Position numbers and translations under genes: made by a program
Assembly: GCA_006384855.1 (NCBI GenBank)
Contig: VCJN01000444.1
Span: forward strand, 1-64,000
Reading direction: 5' to 3'
Source of the DNA: Tetraselmis striata
Lineage: Eukaryota > Chlorophyta > Chlorodendrophyceae > Chlorodendrales > Chlorodendraceae
DNA: 64,000 nucleotides
In this document: in pieces, positions 23,029 to 33,230 of the stretch
How the letters are laid out: each line of letters begins with the position of its first letter
How positions within the stretch are numbered: position 1 is the stretch's first letter
Notes under the pieces: generated by a model
Database searches by the model: none
What the model saw: only the letters and a program-made list of their open reading frames with translations
Told to the model about the DNA's origin: nothing

Positions 23029-23828
23029 TTAATGTACATCTCCGGATGACTACACGGCTTCCTATAGCATGTACTTTTAACATCTCTCCGATAATAAATG
23101 CACATGTGCATTGATCCTATGGGATCTGAGACTGTCCGTTCACCTTCTATGTTTTTTCATCTTCTGTTCTCAGCTCTGCATGATAGCTACATGTAGCTTT
23201 TGACATATATTTTTGCTATCCACTCAGAATTTGGTTTTGTAAGTGAAGCCTCTGAGGCTGACTGACTCCGATTCAGCTTTCAATTTCCCATTTCTTTCCT
23301 CTTGGCCCCCTTTTGTCTTTTGGTTCTGCTGATTCCTACTTGATTTCTACTTGATTTCTTTTGTATCGCTGATATGATGCATGGTATTAGCGTTATCTGT
23401 GCGATGGCATATTCATATATAGGGTTTTTTAGGGTTTCATATTATGATTTCTTTGTCGTATTTCTTTATTAGTATCATTTAGTCTTACAATTTGAATTGA
23501 ATTTTATATACTTCACAGACTCTCAGTTGTAGTATAATACCGGGACATATTTCATTTTGTTTGCTTCTTGTTGCTGTGTTACAGATGTCTCTCCTAGTAC
23601 CCATATTCATCATCCTGATGATGAGCCTCACTGGGCTTGCTTTCATAAAGCACCAAGATGGATTGAGATGGAGCAGAGCACACCCATGTTCCGAATTGGC
23701 ACTTTGAAGAGATCACTCGCTCCTGGCGTTCTATATTCCGCCCCCCTGTATTGTCATGAGTCATGCGAAAGATCGAGGATTAAGTTTCTCTTCGTTGGAA
23801 GACTGCCCCTCCTGTCCCAGCTGAGTTC

Positions 23829-24060
23829 CCCAACCTCCATACAACCCACCAGGAATGCAGAATTTGTGGATGAGTGTGTTGCTGAGATGGTGGCTGCTGG
23901 CTCATCTGAAAAACCTACTGTAACTAGTCCTATAGGCGCCGTGCCTAAACCTCGCTCTGATGAGCTCCGGCGGATCCTTGATATATATTCGATATGTGAG
24001 GCAATTGATTAGCCTAAGTGTAAATTTGCGGGTCTCTTGGACCTCAGACATATTATGATA
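23829..24060 (+). pseudogene. Fragment of retroelement reverse transcriptase N-terminus
   Basis: A plus-strand frame contains EFVDECVAEMVAAG, then SPIGAVPKPRSDELRRILD, followed by a stop and continuation (PKCKFAGLLDLRHI). The run of a helical FV-E--M segment, a TSPI-x-VPKP-x-D-x-RRI-D motif and a following K-x-F matches the start of the reverse-transcriptase palm in DIRS and Ty3-type elements. No YxDD box follows, so the element is truncated. With the Gag relic at 21961-23028 it makes up one old insertion. Confidence 0.45.
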
Positions 24061-24392
24061 AAGGTGATCTCACATGATCGCATTTGGCATGAAATCTGCA
24101 CTGCTCGAAACGTGGTCCGCTTAACCGCGCTTACCAAATAGTAAGCTCGAGTAAGCGCCTATATGTAGCAAGTTCAACCTCCGCTTAACGTTAAGCGCCA
24201 CAGTACTTTATTTCGGGCTGAAGGCATGTGTACGGCAGCGATGTATTGCACTGAGTACGTGAGAATAGCGTGACGAGTACCGCCACGAGTACAGGTAGTC
24301 GCGAGTCATCACTGTAGGGCACCAGCAGTACCAGTAGTCGCGACCCCCACCCACCCAGCGGCCCCGGAGGCGCCCCGGGCCCGTGTGTCGCC

Positions 24393-25217
24393 ATGCCTCA
24401 CCCGCCGCCCAGATCGCGTAGCTGCCCTCAACCCCCTCCCACGCGACGTCACCGTTATGCCCGGGCTGTGGCGGGTCGCTTGTATCCGGCGGGGCGCCGC
24501 GCGATGTCTGCGCCTTCCGCCGATGGTGCGGCAGAACGCGCCGTTGACCCCGGGTCGCCGCCGCCCCCAAGTACATCGTCCAGTATATCAGCCAGCCCCG
24601 GCGCATCGCGTGCGGCGGGAGCGTCGCCCGCGGCAACACCGTCCAGCGGCAGTGCACCCGACGCCACCCAGCCAATGCCGAGCCCGCCCGCGGCTGCCGC
24701 CCCGCCGGCTCCCACGTACGCCGGTCGGTGAGCCGGTCGTCGAGTCCCGAGTCCGCGACGGCCGCGGCAGGTACGACCGGCGCGCGCGCTGCCTCACCTG
24801 TGTCGTCGCCTCGCCGCAGTACTTTCAGCAGTATTTCGGGGCCCGGCGCGTCGCAGCGCGATCACGACGGCGTTCCGAACGGCCAGGAAGTCCCCGAGCG
24901 GCCCCAGCCGCGGCCGCGCGGCGGCAACCGCGGCCTAGCGCTCACCAGCCTCGATGCTCTCGCCCGCCTGCATTCCACGTAGGCTGCACGACAACGGGTC
25001 GGCGCGGCGGGGCGTAGCGCCGGCAGCGGCTTGGACAGTCGCCGACGCGCTTTCAGTCGCTGGCGTCGCCGCGGGCGCCGCGTGGGCGCCGAGGATTGAC
25101 GCCGCAGCCATGTCGCTCCAACCCGCCCGCGTCAGGCACCACCCGGCCGACGTGTTGGCTTTCACTGAGGTCGCCGCCGCGTGGCTAGCCAAGGCGCGCG
25201 CCGTGCTGGCCGAGCGG
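24393..25217 (+). pseudogene. Retroelement-like ORF, left part, split by the 4.77-kb element
   Basis: GC-rich, Ala/Pro-rich coding-like sequence changes frame at least twice (frames beginning 24393, 24728 and 24954) and ends ...AAWLAKARAVLAER at 25217. The same LAER codons recur at 29990-30001 and continue in frame as YRRRGARRAGGGG, so the ORF was one piece before the insertion. Family not certain. Confidence 0.4.
25206..25217 (+). repeat. 12-bp target site duplication, left
   Basis: CTGGCCGAGCGG, identical to 29990-30001 and directly abutting the inverted termini of the element at 25218-29989. Confidence 0.75.
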
Positions 25218-25282
25218 GAAAAAGGGCGATTTTTGAGTCAAAATGGGCACATTTCTGGACTCAAAATTGCACCCCCCTCAAC
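25218..25282 (+). repeat. Terminal inverted repeat, left
   Basis: Contains TTTTTGAGTCAAAA at 25230-25243 and GGACTCAAAA about 15 nt further in, then a C run. The terminus is itself partly palindromic. Confidence 0.7.
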
Positions 25283-25734
25283 TCAATAGTGTACCCCTTT
25301 TGGGGGGTGCAAGTTTGAGTTACGCCTAGCACTGTACGAATGTACTGTGAAACTGGCCTTTGACACATTCCTTTTCTTGCCAACACTGTACGAGGTACTA
25401 TTCAGTGAAATGAACCTGCACTACGTACTACACGCCTGTCCACCGCCCTTTGACGAGATGCGTCGCTACCCTTCCATGCTAACCGTTTTTTCTGGCCTCG
25501 AATGCTACGCCGCCACTGTGCTTCCCACTCATCTACCCCTCGCAAGCTCCCTCGCGCTTGTATTCTTTGAGGCATCTTAACGCTTCTCGGTGCACAAAAG
25601 CATGGCAGACCGTCCTGGCAAAGCAAAACGCACATCTGCCCGCTTGCAAAGTCATGTGCGTGGCGGGGACATTTGCGACTGCACTTGGCTTTGACCCAAC
25701 GAGCAGGGCTCTCGACACAGTGCTAGTGACCCCC

Positions 25735-26058
25735 ATGGCGCAAGATTCTCCGCAGATGCACTTGCGTTCCGGCAGGAGGGCGTCTCAGGCGCCAATACCC
25801 ACGACTGAGCCCATGAGGCCCATGCAACCGGGCGGTGGGCAACATGGAAGCGGACCGCTATGGCCCGGGGCCGGAGATTCGCAGCCTTCGCCTCACGGCG
25901 AGCCTCAGCCTGACCCCCAAGCCTCAAGGTGTGCCACCTTTGGTCCCTCTCCCAGGAGCGACTCCAACGGTATGCGGACTCGCATCTTTGCTTGCATCTC
26001 TCATCAGGGCGCCGTGGCCTGCGTTAAGCGCACCTCACCGTCGCGCATCTCGACATGA
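25735..26058 (+). CDS. Hypothetical ORF inside the TIR element
   Basis: Starts MAQDSPQMHLRSGRRASQAP and is Pro/Gly/Ser/Gln-rich for about 107 residues to the stop at 26058. A frame change or splice near 25975 could link it to the next plus-strand frame (26055-26486), which holds a more globular segment LTSEDHRLVYYELRGICNEY. I recognise no domain. The opening resembles the basic, disordered N-termini common in transposon-encoded proteins, which is only a compositional observation. Confidence 0.25.
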   Translation: MAQDSPQMHLRSGRRASQAPIPTTEPMRPMQPGGGQHGSGPLWPGAGDSQPSPHGEPQPDPQASRCATFGPSPRSDSNGMRTRIFACISHQGAVACVKRTSPSRIST

Positions 26059-26507
26059 GTGGTGACACCCGCCCCGTTTCCCACCCGTTTCGTGTTTTCG
26101 TCCTTGTCTGCCAACGACCTCCAACACCTCATGCACGATCCGCAGTACCCGATGACCTCAGACTGCAAGGGAGGGGCAGGGACGAGAGCACGGTGAACAT
26201 GCGAGCCTTCTTGACCTCTGAAGACCACCGGCTTGTGTACTACGAGCTGCGGGGGATTTGCAACGAGTATGTCCAAGAAGCTCACCGGCAGATGCGATTC
26301 TCGTCCCCTGGTAAAATGGCCCGGCAAAAGCCCTCGTCATGGCAGACCTGGACTACGGCTCGAATCCTGCCAATGTCGACAGCGTGGCGGGTCGGGGGGG
26401 GGGGGGGGGGGGGCGGGGGCTGCTCCTCATCATCTTTCTCAATTGCTGCGCGCCACTCACTGCCGTCAGGAGGGGGCGAGATGTGACAATTGTCGACGCC
26501 TTGAAGT

Positions 26508-27690
26508 TGGTCGTCGGACGAGATTCGGCGACTTCAAGGGCGCATCTCTCGGAGCACCTCGGCAAGCAACGTGGGTTCGTGTATGCGAGACAACGAGAAC
26601 CATGGCGGCGGCGAGGGATGCGGCACTGGAACCCGAAGGCCCAACATTGGGGACGACGGGTACGTCCTCGCGGACGTCAAAGCAGCGGTGGCTGAGGCCA
26701 CCGCTGGCACGACTGACGAGCAAGAGATGCGGAGGGTGGAGAGAATTTAAAGGTAGAGGGTGAGATTACCCGCATCTCCGCAGTGGGGGCATATGAGCCC
26801 TCGCATCTCTCGCGTACAAACCCGTGTACTGTCGCTCCTAGCTCTTGTAACGCTGCCATGTGCAAGGATCCCTTTGTCGTTGTCACGTCGCCTTGGTTCA
26901 CTCGCCTGAATTTGCTCTTACCGCTGGTGGCGGCCTGCAAGGCGGAAATATGTTGCGTGCAAATTCCGAGCACCTGCGCTACTTGACGCAAGGGCCCCGC
27001 CCGCAAATGAACTACCTCCACAGTCTGTTGAAAGCGCGTCGTGTACTTCTCATCGCGTCAAAGCACCCAAGAAACCCCGACACCAACAGACGCGCCTTGT
27101 GGTTGGTCGTCGGAAGAGATTCGGCGACTTCAAGGGCGCATCTCTCGGAGCACCTCGGCAAGCAACGTGGGTTCGTGTATGCGAGACAGCGAGAACCATG
27201 GCGGCGGCGAAAGAGATGCGGCACTGGAACCCGGAGGCCCACATTGGGGACGACGGGTACGTCCTCGCGGACGTCAAAGCAGAGGCCACCGCTGGCACGA
27301 CTGCATGGCGAGCATGAGATGCGGAGGGTGGAGAGATCGAATTGACCGTAAAGGGTGGGATTACCCGCATCTCCGCAGTGGGCGGGGCAGGTGAACGCCC
27401 GCATCTCTCGTGTACAAACCCGTGTACTGTCTCCCCTAGCTCTTGCTGCTGGCGGCCTCCAAGGCGGAAATCTATCGCGTGCAGATTCCGAGCACCTACT
27501 TGACGCAAGGGCCCCTCCCGCGAATGGACTACCTCGACAGCCTGTTGACAGCGAGTCGTGTACTTCTCATCGCGTCAAAGCACCCAAGAAACCCCGACAC
27601 CAACGGACGCGCCTTGTGGTTGGTCGTCGGAAGAGATTCGGCGACTTTAAGGGCGCATCTCTCGGAGCACCTCGGCAAGCAACGTAAGTT
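26508..27690 (+). repeat. Three-copy tandem duplication (~510-600 bp units)
   Basis: The phrase GGTCGTCGGA-GAGATTCGGC, then GCATCTCTCGGAGCACCTCG, occurs at about 26508, 27104 and 27621. Units 1 and 2 also share a downstream block (CATGGCGGCGGCGA, AACATTGGGGACGACGGGTA) and the block CGTGTACTTCTCATCGCGTC. Unit 3 is truncated at about 27690. Units differ by small indels that change frame, so the repeat is unlikely to encode one protein now. Confidence 0.8.
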
Positions 27691-27865
27691 CGTGTCTGGT
27701 CCGTGACAAAGGGTTCATGCAGCTTGAAATTAGCTGCCATAGCTCCCTGGACAATACCTCATTAACCATAATCAACGATCACAACAAATCATTCTCAACC
27801 GCAGTTACGAGTTGAATCGACTCCTGTCCGTCGATTTCACAAACCGCACTTCCTTTGCTAGCGCG

Positions 27866-27990
27866 GCCGGGGCAGCGGGGCGCCGACGCGCCGTGGCCGG
27901 CGCAGCGCGGCGCCAACGCGCGGCGGCCGGCGCAGCGGGGCGCCAACGCGCGGCGGCCGGCGCAGCGCGGCGCCAACGGCGGCTGCCGGC
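27866..27990 (+). repeat. ~30-bp GC-rich minisatellite
   Basis: About four copies of a unit close to GGCGCAGCGCGGCGCCAACG followed by CGCGGCGGCC. Each unit is a multiple of three and would read as an Ala/Gly/Arg repeat in the plus frame. Confidence 0.85.
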
Positions 27991-28010
27991 GCCTGTTGGT
28001 GATTCATGCA

Positions 28011-28735
28011 GCATACTAAATGGTTTGCAGCCATCTAGGCAAATAAAGCATGCTTTAAGGCAGCATCTGCGGTGCAGCGCTGCAGCAATCTGCGGCGTGC
28101 CGCCAGCAAATATAACGTATTAGCCCTACTGCCATGCAATCTGTATGGTATCGACAAGCAGGTGAGTGTTCATATCCCTTCTATGCCATGCAGCCCCGCA
28201 TACTAATAAATGGTTTGCAGCCATCTAGGCAAATAAAGCATGCCTTAAGGCAGCATCTGCGGTGCAGCGCTGCAGCAATCTGCGGCGTGCCGCCAGCAAA
28301 TATGAGGTATTAGCCCTACTGCCTTGCAATCTGTATAGTATCGTCAAGCAGGTGCGTGTTCATATCCCTTCTATGCCATGCAGCCCCGCATACGAAATGA
28401 TTTGCAGCCATCTAGGCAATTAAAGCATGCCTTAAGGCAGCATCTGCGGTGCAGCGCTGCAGCAATCTGCGGCGTGCCGCCAGCAAATATGAGGTATTAG
28501 CCCTACTGCCTTGCAATCTGTATAGTATCGTCAAGCAGGTGCGTGTTCACATCCCTTCTATGCCATGCAACCCCGCATACGAAATGATTTGCAGCCATCT
28601 AGGCAATTAAAGCATGCCTTAAGGCAGCATCTGCGGTGCAGCGCTGCAGCCATCTGCGGCGTGCCGCAAGCAAATATCAGGCATTAGTGTACTGCCTTGC
28701 AATCTGTATAGTATTGTAAAGCATATGGGCAATTA
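28011..28735 (+). repeat. ~188-bp satellite-like tandem repeat, four copies
   Basis: Copies start at GCATAC (28011, 28198, 28388, 28575), with spacings 187, 190 and 187 bp. Each contains TTTGCAGCCATCTAGGCAA, GCATGCTTTAAGGCAGCATC-type sequence, GGTGCAGCGCTGCAGC and GCGGCGTGCCGC. The middle copies are most alike. The last diverges after about 130 bp. Confidence 0.9.
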
Positions 28736-29060
28736 AATCCCCTTATGTCGTATAAATCCTCATACTGGAAGGTTGCCGAGCCGGCTCTTTACCCCCCACC
28801 GTCTTGGTCGACGATCGCTACTACCAGCTCGTAGCGTCGCCGCGTCAGGCTGGCGGGTCCCCTAAGCCCGCATCTCAACCACCGCCACCGGGGTCCGGCG
28901 GAGATGGCTCCCAAAACGACGCTGCAACAGGTCTCTTGATAGAGCTTCGAGCAGCTCCGTCCCTCCCCCGAGCAGGCTTGGTCCCTCGGAGACTGCCAAG
29001 CCGCCGAGTGAGCCTCAACCTTCGAGTGCGTCGAAGCGCCCGCACGGTGCGTTGAGCACG

Positions 29061-29560
29061 GCAGGCAAGAGCAGCAGCTTGTCGCCCATTAAGCTGCGCA
29101 AGAAGCATTCCAAGAAGCGCGGGCCGAGTCCTCCTTCAAGATGGCGATAGAGTTGGAGGACGACGACCCTTCCAGGCGCCTAAGCCGAAACGCGAAGCCA
29201 CGTCAAGCCGTCAGGCGCCTTCGGGTGCCGCTGGTGGGAGTCGCAGGGCTACATCTTCCCGTGGCGGTGCCGCATCTCCGCCTCCCCGACCCGCATCTCC
29301 GCCTATGGAGGCAAGAGCAGCAGCTTGTCGCCCATTAAGCTGCGCAAGAAGCATTCCAAGAAGCGTGGGCCGAGTCCTCCTTTAGGATGGCGAAAGAGTT
29401 GGAGGACGACGACCGCTTCCAGGCGCCTAAGCCGAAACGCGAAGCCACTACGTCAAGCCGTCAGGCGCCTACGGGTGCCGCTGGTGGGAGTCGCAGGGCC
29501 ACATCTTCCCGTGGCGGTGCCGCATCTCCGCCTCCCCGACCCGCATCTCCGCCTAAGGAG
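29061..29560 (+). repeat. 247-bp tandem duplication
   Basis: GGCAAGAGCAGCAGCTTGTC begins at 29063 and again at 29310, and similarity continues to ACCCGCATCTCCGCCT. In one plus frame both copies read SSSLSPIKLRKKHSKKRGPS, then a Ser/Arg/Pro-rich tail. Copy 1 has a stop soon after that segment, while copy 2 starts an open frame MAKELEDDDRFQAPKPKREA at 29387. Confidence 0.85.
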
Positions 29561-29926
29561 CCCTCATCTCCGGACGCGAAGCCCGCACCGCCGCATGCGC
29601 CCACATCTCGCCCCGACGCCGCGTCGCTGTCAACAGGGTTCAGAGGTAGCATCTCGTTGCGACGAACACAATCTCTGAGGTCGGCGATAGACTCGTAGGC
29701 CCGGGGCGTCTTCTCTGCGCGAGTGAGGCTCGATTTCGTCCAGGCTTGAAACGCCAGTCGCCACGCCCTCGCGTCCGCAATCTTCCAAGGTGAGGCGGAT
29801 AGTACTTTACGCGACTGAGGGCGTGAAGAGGACACGCCGATGTGCCATTTTCAGTACTCTCGTATAGTATTGCATTGCACCTGAAATGTGACCGAAAAAT
29901 GGGTACATATCCCAGCCTAAGCGATC

Positions 29927-29989
29927 ACGTGGGGGGCACATTTTTGAGTCTAGGAATTGGACCTTTTGACTCAAAAATGTGCCATGTAC
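29927..29989 (-). repeat. Terminal inverted repeat, right
   Basis: Plus strand reads GGGGGGCACATTTTTGAGTC, then a 14-nt loop, then TTTTGACTCAAAAA and ATGTGCC. It is the inverted counterpart of 25218-25282 and is followed at once by the duplicated target. Confidence 0.7.
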
Positions 29990-30001
29990 CTGGCCGAGCG
30001 G
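29990..30001 (+). repeat. 12-bp target site duplication, right
   Basis: Second copy of CTGGCCGAGCGG. In frame it restores L-A-E-R followed by YRRRGARR of the interrupted ORF. Confidence 0.75.
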
Positions 30002-30460
30002 TACCGCCGTCGGGGGGCGCGCCGCGCCGGTGGAGGTGGACAATCTTCAGTGCTGCCGTCGCCCGCACTGCCGTCCGTCGCTGCGTTCCGGGGCGTCGCA
30101 GCGCCCGCGGTTGTTGCCCCCACGCCGCCAGAGGTGGGTGCACCGGCCGGCCACCCCGGTAGCCAGGCCTCACGGGCTCGGTATCCGGGCCCCCCTACTC
30201 GCCCGTCTCCAGCCGGCGACGGGGTAAGGTGGGGTGCGGTGGACCACCTCTCCGATGTGGACATGGTACACATGCCGGCGGAGATGTCCATGGAGACGGC
30301 GGTGCCTATTGACTTTCAAGAAGCGTGGGCGGAGGCACAACGCTGCGTGAATGAGCGGGTGGTGGCGGCAGTGGAGGCCGATGACACCGTGGTGTTGGAT
30401 AGGGCGTTGAAGTGGAAGTACATGCTGCCGCAATTGTTGCTTAGGGCCCCGATGTGGTGG
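30002..30460 (+). pseudogene. Retroelement-like ORF, right part
   Basis: Continues the frame broken at 25217: a Pro/Ala/Gly-rich linker, then a folded-looking segment (FQEAWAEAQRCVNERVVAAV, DRALKWKYMLPQLLLRAP). An ALKWxxxLPQxLLR segment of this kind occurs at the start of many algal retroelement polyproteins, which is my basis for calling it retroelement-like. The match stops near 30460, where sequence attributable to an opposite-strand ORF begins, so its 3' part was lost or replaced. Confidence 0.35.
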
Positions 30461-31707
30461 CATCAACCCCAGGCTGGCTAAATGCTCCACCATGTCGATG
30501 ATTGCCGCCGCCATAGTGTTGACCTTGGCATGTAATCGTCCGACACGCAAATCCTTGGCATGTAGATCCTTGGCTTCCATGCCAAGCTTGCTCATGTGCT
30601 CACTGATGAATGCCTTGATCCAATCCATGCCCGGGACGGCTGGAGCATCACAGCCTTCCGGCCAGATCATAGGTAGGCAGAAGCCAATGGTGGGGTCCTT
30701 GCGGCATGACAACATAGTTTTCAGCTGTTTCTACGATCTGGCGGTGATGCTGCTGTCCGTGTAAATTTTCATAGCATCCTCCCGCCCGTGCCGCTCCATT
30801 ACAGCCTTAGCCGCCGTCTCCACCCGCCGGTTGTGCCCCATGTCGTCCAGCAAGCTGTAAAGCAGGTGCCGGTACTTGTCGAAGAGGGACCGCAACACCC
30901 ACCGAGGCATGTGCGTGAACGACCGGTGCTCGTTGTCGGCAGGACTCCGGTTACAAGCGGTGTCGCCAATATCGCTAGCAGCCTCCTCACCACTACTATT
31001 CGCAGCATGCGGAGGCAACGCTGATAGAGTCTCGCCCGCCCCGTCGTTCTTGTAGTACTCTTCCCACTTGGCGCTCAACATGGTGGTCAGACACTGCTCT
31101 AACTCATCACGCCGCGGGCGGATGTACGCATCGATGCTGTCCTTCGATACCGGGCTGCCGTCCGCAGCTTATCATGTGGCCCTTTCGGGCGATTCCGCCG
31201 TATGCGTTATCTCGGCTCCGACCCGTTGTTGCTATTGTCCCCGCTCTCCGCTGACTCGCTGCCTGCCTCATTCCCGCCTCACAGTCCTCCTCGTCAGCAC
31301 CGTGTTTGCGCTTTCTGACGTTGTACCGATGATGGTACAGCTTCGATTTGGCATAGCGCGCTTCTTGTTTGCTCTGCTCCGCTGTTATCTCGGCAGCTGA
31401 CAGCCGCGACCGCAGCTCATCAACCGTCTCGAGGTGTTGCGCCGCTGCGGCCCTCAGCTCTTCACCCTCTGCGGTCCAGCGTAAGACCTTTGTGATGGTC
31501 AACGCGTCCGCCACTGACACAGCGATCGCCAGTTGTGTCGCGTGCGGGTTCAACAGGTTTAGCAGGCGGCAACGGGGGTGGCATGCCGGCCGCAGCCCGC
31601 CCGCCGTGGCCCGCCCGCGGCCCGCCGGCATCGGCACTCGCAGCCGTCGCAGCCGCGGCCGCCGCCCGTGCCCTCGCCTTGCGAGACCTCTTACTCTCGT
31701 ACGCCAT
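30460..31707 (-). pseudogene. Degenerate unrecognised ORF series on minus strand
   Basis: Reading leftward from the ATG at 31707 (MAYESKRSRKARARAAAAAA) the frame shifts to one containing a coiled coil (LETVDELRSRLSAAEITAEQ), then, after another shift, MLSAKWEEYYKNDG, MPRWVLRSLFDKYRHLLYSL, and finally a segment with PGMDWIKAFISEHMSKLGME that runs to the junction at about 30460. The pieces share orientation and order but need at least two frame changes and one readthrough. No family recognised. It could be a host gene broken by the retroelement insertion or part of another transposon. Confidence 0.35.
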
Positions 31708-32900
31708 TGTTGGCACTTGTGAGTGCTGGCAGAGCGTTATGGTGGCGAAGTGGGTGAAAATGCGTGACAGGCCGCATATCGGCGCGCATAAAAAAAAATA
31801 CATGTATTTACGGTTTCGGCGCGCGTTGCAAGGGGGAGTTGGAGTCGACACGATACAAACTAACTTCCTCCCGTCGTCGTACTTCCCTCGAGCGCTGCCG
31901 GTCCTGAAGTCAAACCTCCCGCCAGCGTCTCCTTCGCCGTCGCGGTCGGTGCGGCTATCGTCAGAGGGGTTGCCTTCCACAACCCCCGCGACAATGCCTT
32001 CGGCATCGCTATCGGCGTCGCTGTCGGTGTCGAGAAGTTCGCGTAGCTCTTGACAGGTGCACGTGCACGCAATATCTAAACGCATGTGTAATAAGGAAGC
32101 ACAACAATTCATAGTTGGACGTTGCCGGTGCAATACTTTCACCAATCCCTAAACTATGGGACAACAACGCGAGCAAGCACCCCCCGAAAGCACTGGCGGC
32201 GGATGTGCAAGGGGCGCACCGCCGGTAGGGCGTCAATGGTGCCTTGAGGCAACCTGGGATTGAAATTGCCAAGCTGCGCTGTCGTTAGGTATAGCGGTTG
32301 TATCTCGGGCTCAGTTAGCCCTTCCGAGTCGCCGCGTCGTCGTAAATCGCCTTTATCACCATCTCCTTATCCGCCGGGTCTGCGTCCTCGTTACCCCATC
32401 TCCAAATGACGACATGGATGTTAAATGATACACACGGGTGGCTGTCACGTGGCAGCGGTGGGCCTATGGCAAATGTAACGGGACCTCAGAGAGGGCACCG
32501 GGGGGGGACATGGCCGAGAAAGCTTCCCAGCCTTCCGAAAGTCTTGGTTATGACAGCGCCCACGCGAAGTTCGGCATTCATCTCCTGCGGTTCCATGCTT
32601 TTTGCTGCCAGGCCATCATCAGACGACACCGAACGCCCCTCCCAGCGCGGCGCCGCTGGGTGCGGGGCTCGCTGATTCGTCTCGGGGACGAGACGGGAGC
32701 GGCGGAGAGGGCAGCGGGGGCGATGGCGGCGGCGACGGTATCGATGCACCCGGCTCGCCCCGCGTTTCTGTCTGGCCCGGTCCGATCGGAGCAGAGGCGT
32801 GACGGCCGTACAGTGCAACAGCTACCGCAGGGGCGCCATCACCACCGGCTTCGACATGGGGGGCAACGGTGGGCGGAGGGCGGCTCGGCGCACGCCGATC
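31708..32900. other. GC-rich region, open frames without recognised domains
   Basis: Several overlapping frames on both strands, none with a recognised motif. A minus-strand frame (about 32050-31860) has an Asp/Ser-rich stretch (ELRELLDTDSDADSDAEGIV) upstream of the ORF series ending at 30460 and may belong to it. Confidence 0.3.
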
Positions 32901-32919
32901 TGTGCATGTCGTAGAACCA

Positions 32920-33010
32920 AGCCCTCGTGAAGCAGGCGCCACACGCGCGGCAGCGGATTCTCGTTGACACCGGTTCCGGAATCTCCTTGGCAGGGGTCCA
33001 GCCCTCCTTG
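32920..33010 (+). pseudogene. Possible retroelement aspartic protease fragment
   Basis: A plus-strand frame reads NQALVKQAPHARQRILVDTG, then SGISLAGVQPSLP and a stop. A hydrophobic residue pair followed by VDTGSG and a small/hydrophobic tail is the active-site loop of retroviral-type aspartic proteases (D-T/S-G). The fragment is short and no Gag zinc knuckle or reverse transcriptase could be placed beside it, so this is a suggestion only. Confidence 0.3.
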
Positions 33011-33230
33011 CCCTGAGGAACACGGCGCTTGGAGTTGCGACGCCCGATGGCATACCACTACCCGGCGCCGGCGGCTCGCAGCGGCGGGGGTTGGTAGGGA
33101 CTGGTCACTGGTGCTGCGGCTGCTGCGATGCATAGTAAATTGTCTGCGCGATTGCAACTTAGCCGGCTTGAGACCTACGGTACCGTTGGGCATTGCGTCG
33201 TCACGGAGCTTGTGAGGCGTTAAAGTACAA

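Larger units (their letters stand above)
25218..29989. mobile_element. 4.77-kb element with terminal inverted repeats and 12-bp TSD
   Basis: The left terminus and the reverse complement of the right terminus align over about 60 bp with one gap. They share the exact core TTTTTGAGTCAAAA at the same distance from each end, then an inverted GACTCAAAA and a run of C. CTGGCCGAGCGG is duplicated on both sides, and removing the element restores an open frame through the host ORF. The interior has short plus-strand frames (MAQDSPQMHLRSGR at 25735; EDHRLVYYELRGICNEYVQE near 26221), none of a known transposase family, and is dominated by tandem duplications. TIRs plus a long TSD recall Mutator-like elements (9-11 bp), but no MULE transposase is visible, so the superfamily is open. 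Probably non-autonomous or decayed. Confidence 0.7.

Noticed and set aside
21840-23100. Possible tRNA-like T-loop (GTTCGATCCC near 22865)
   Set aside because: No cloverleaf, D-arm or anticodon arm could be formed around it.
24385-25017. Arg/Pro-rich 210-residue plus frame
   Set aside because: A shadow of the Ala/Pro-rich retroelement-like frames in the same interval, which join in frame across the TIR element.
28011-28735. Four regularly spaced repeats considered as a CRISPR array
   Set aside because: Units are about 188 bp, similar along their full length, with no short repeats and unique spacers, in eukaryotic DNA.
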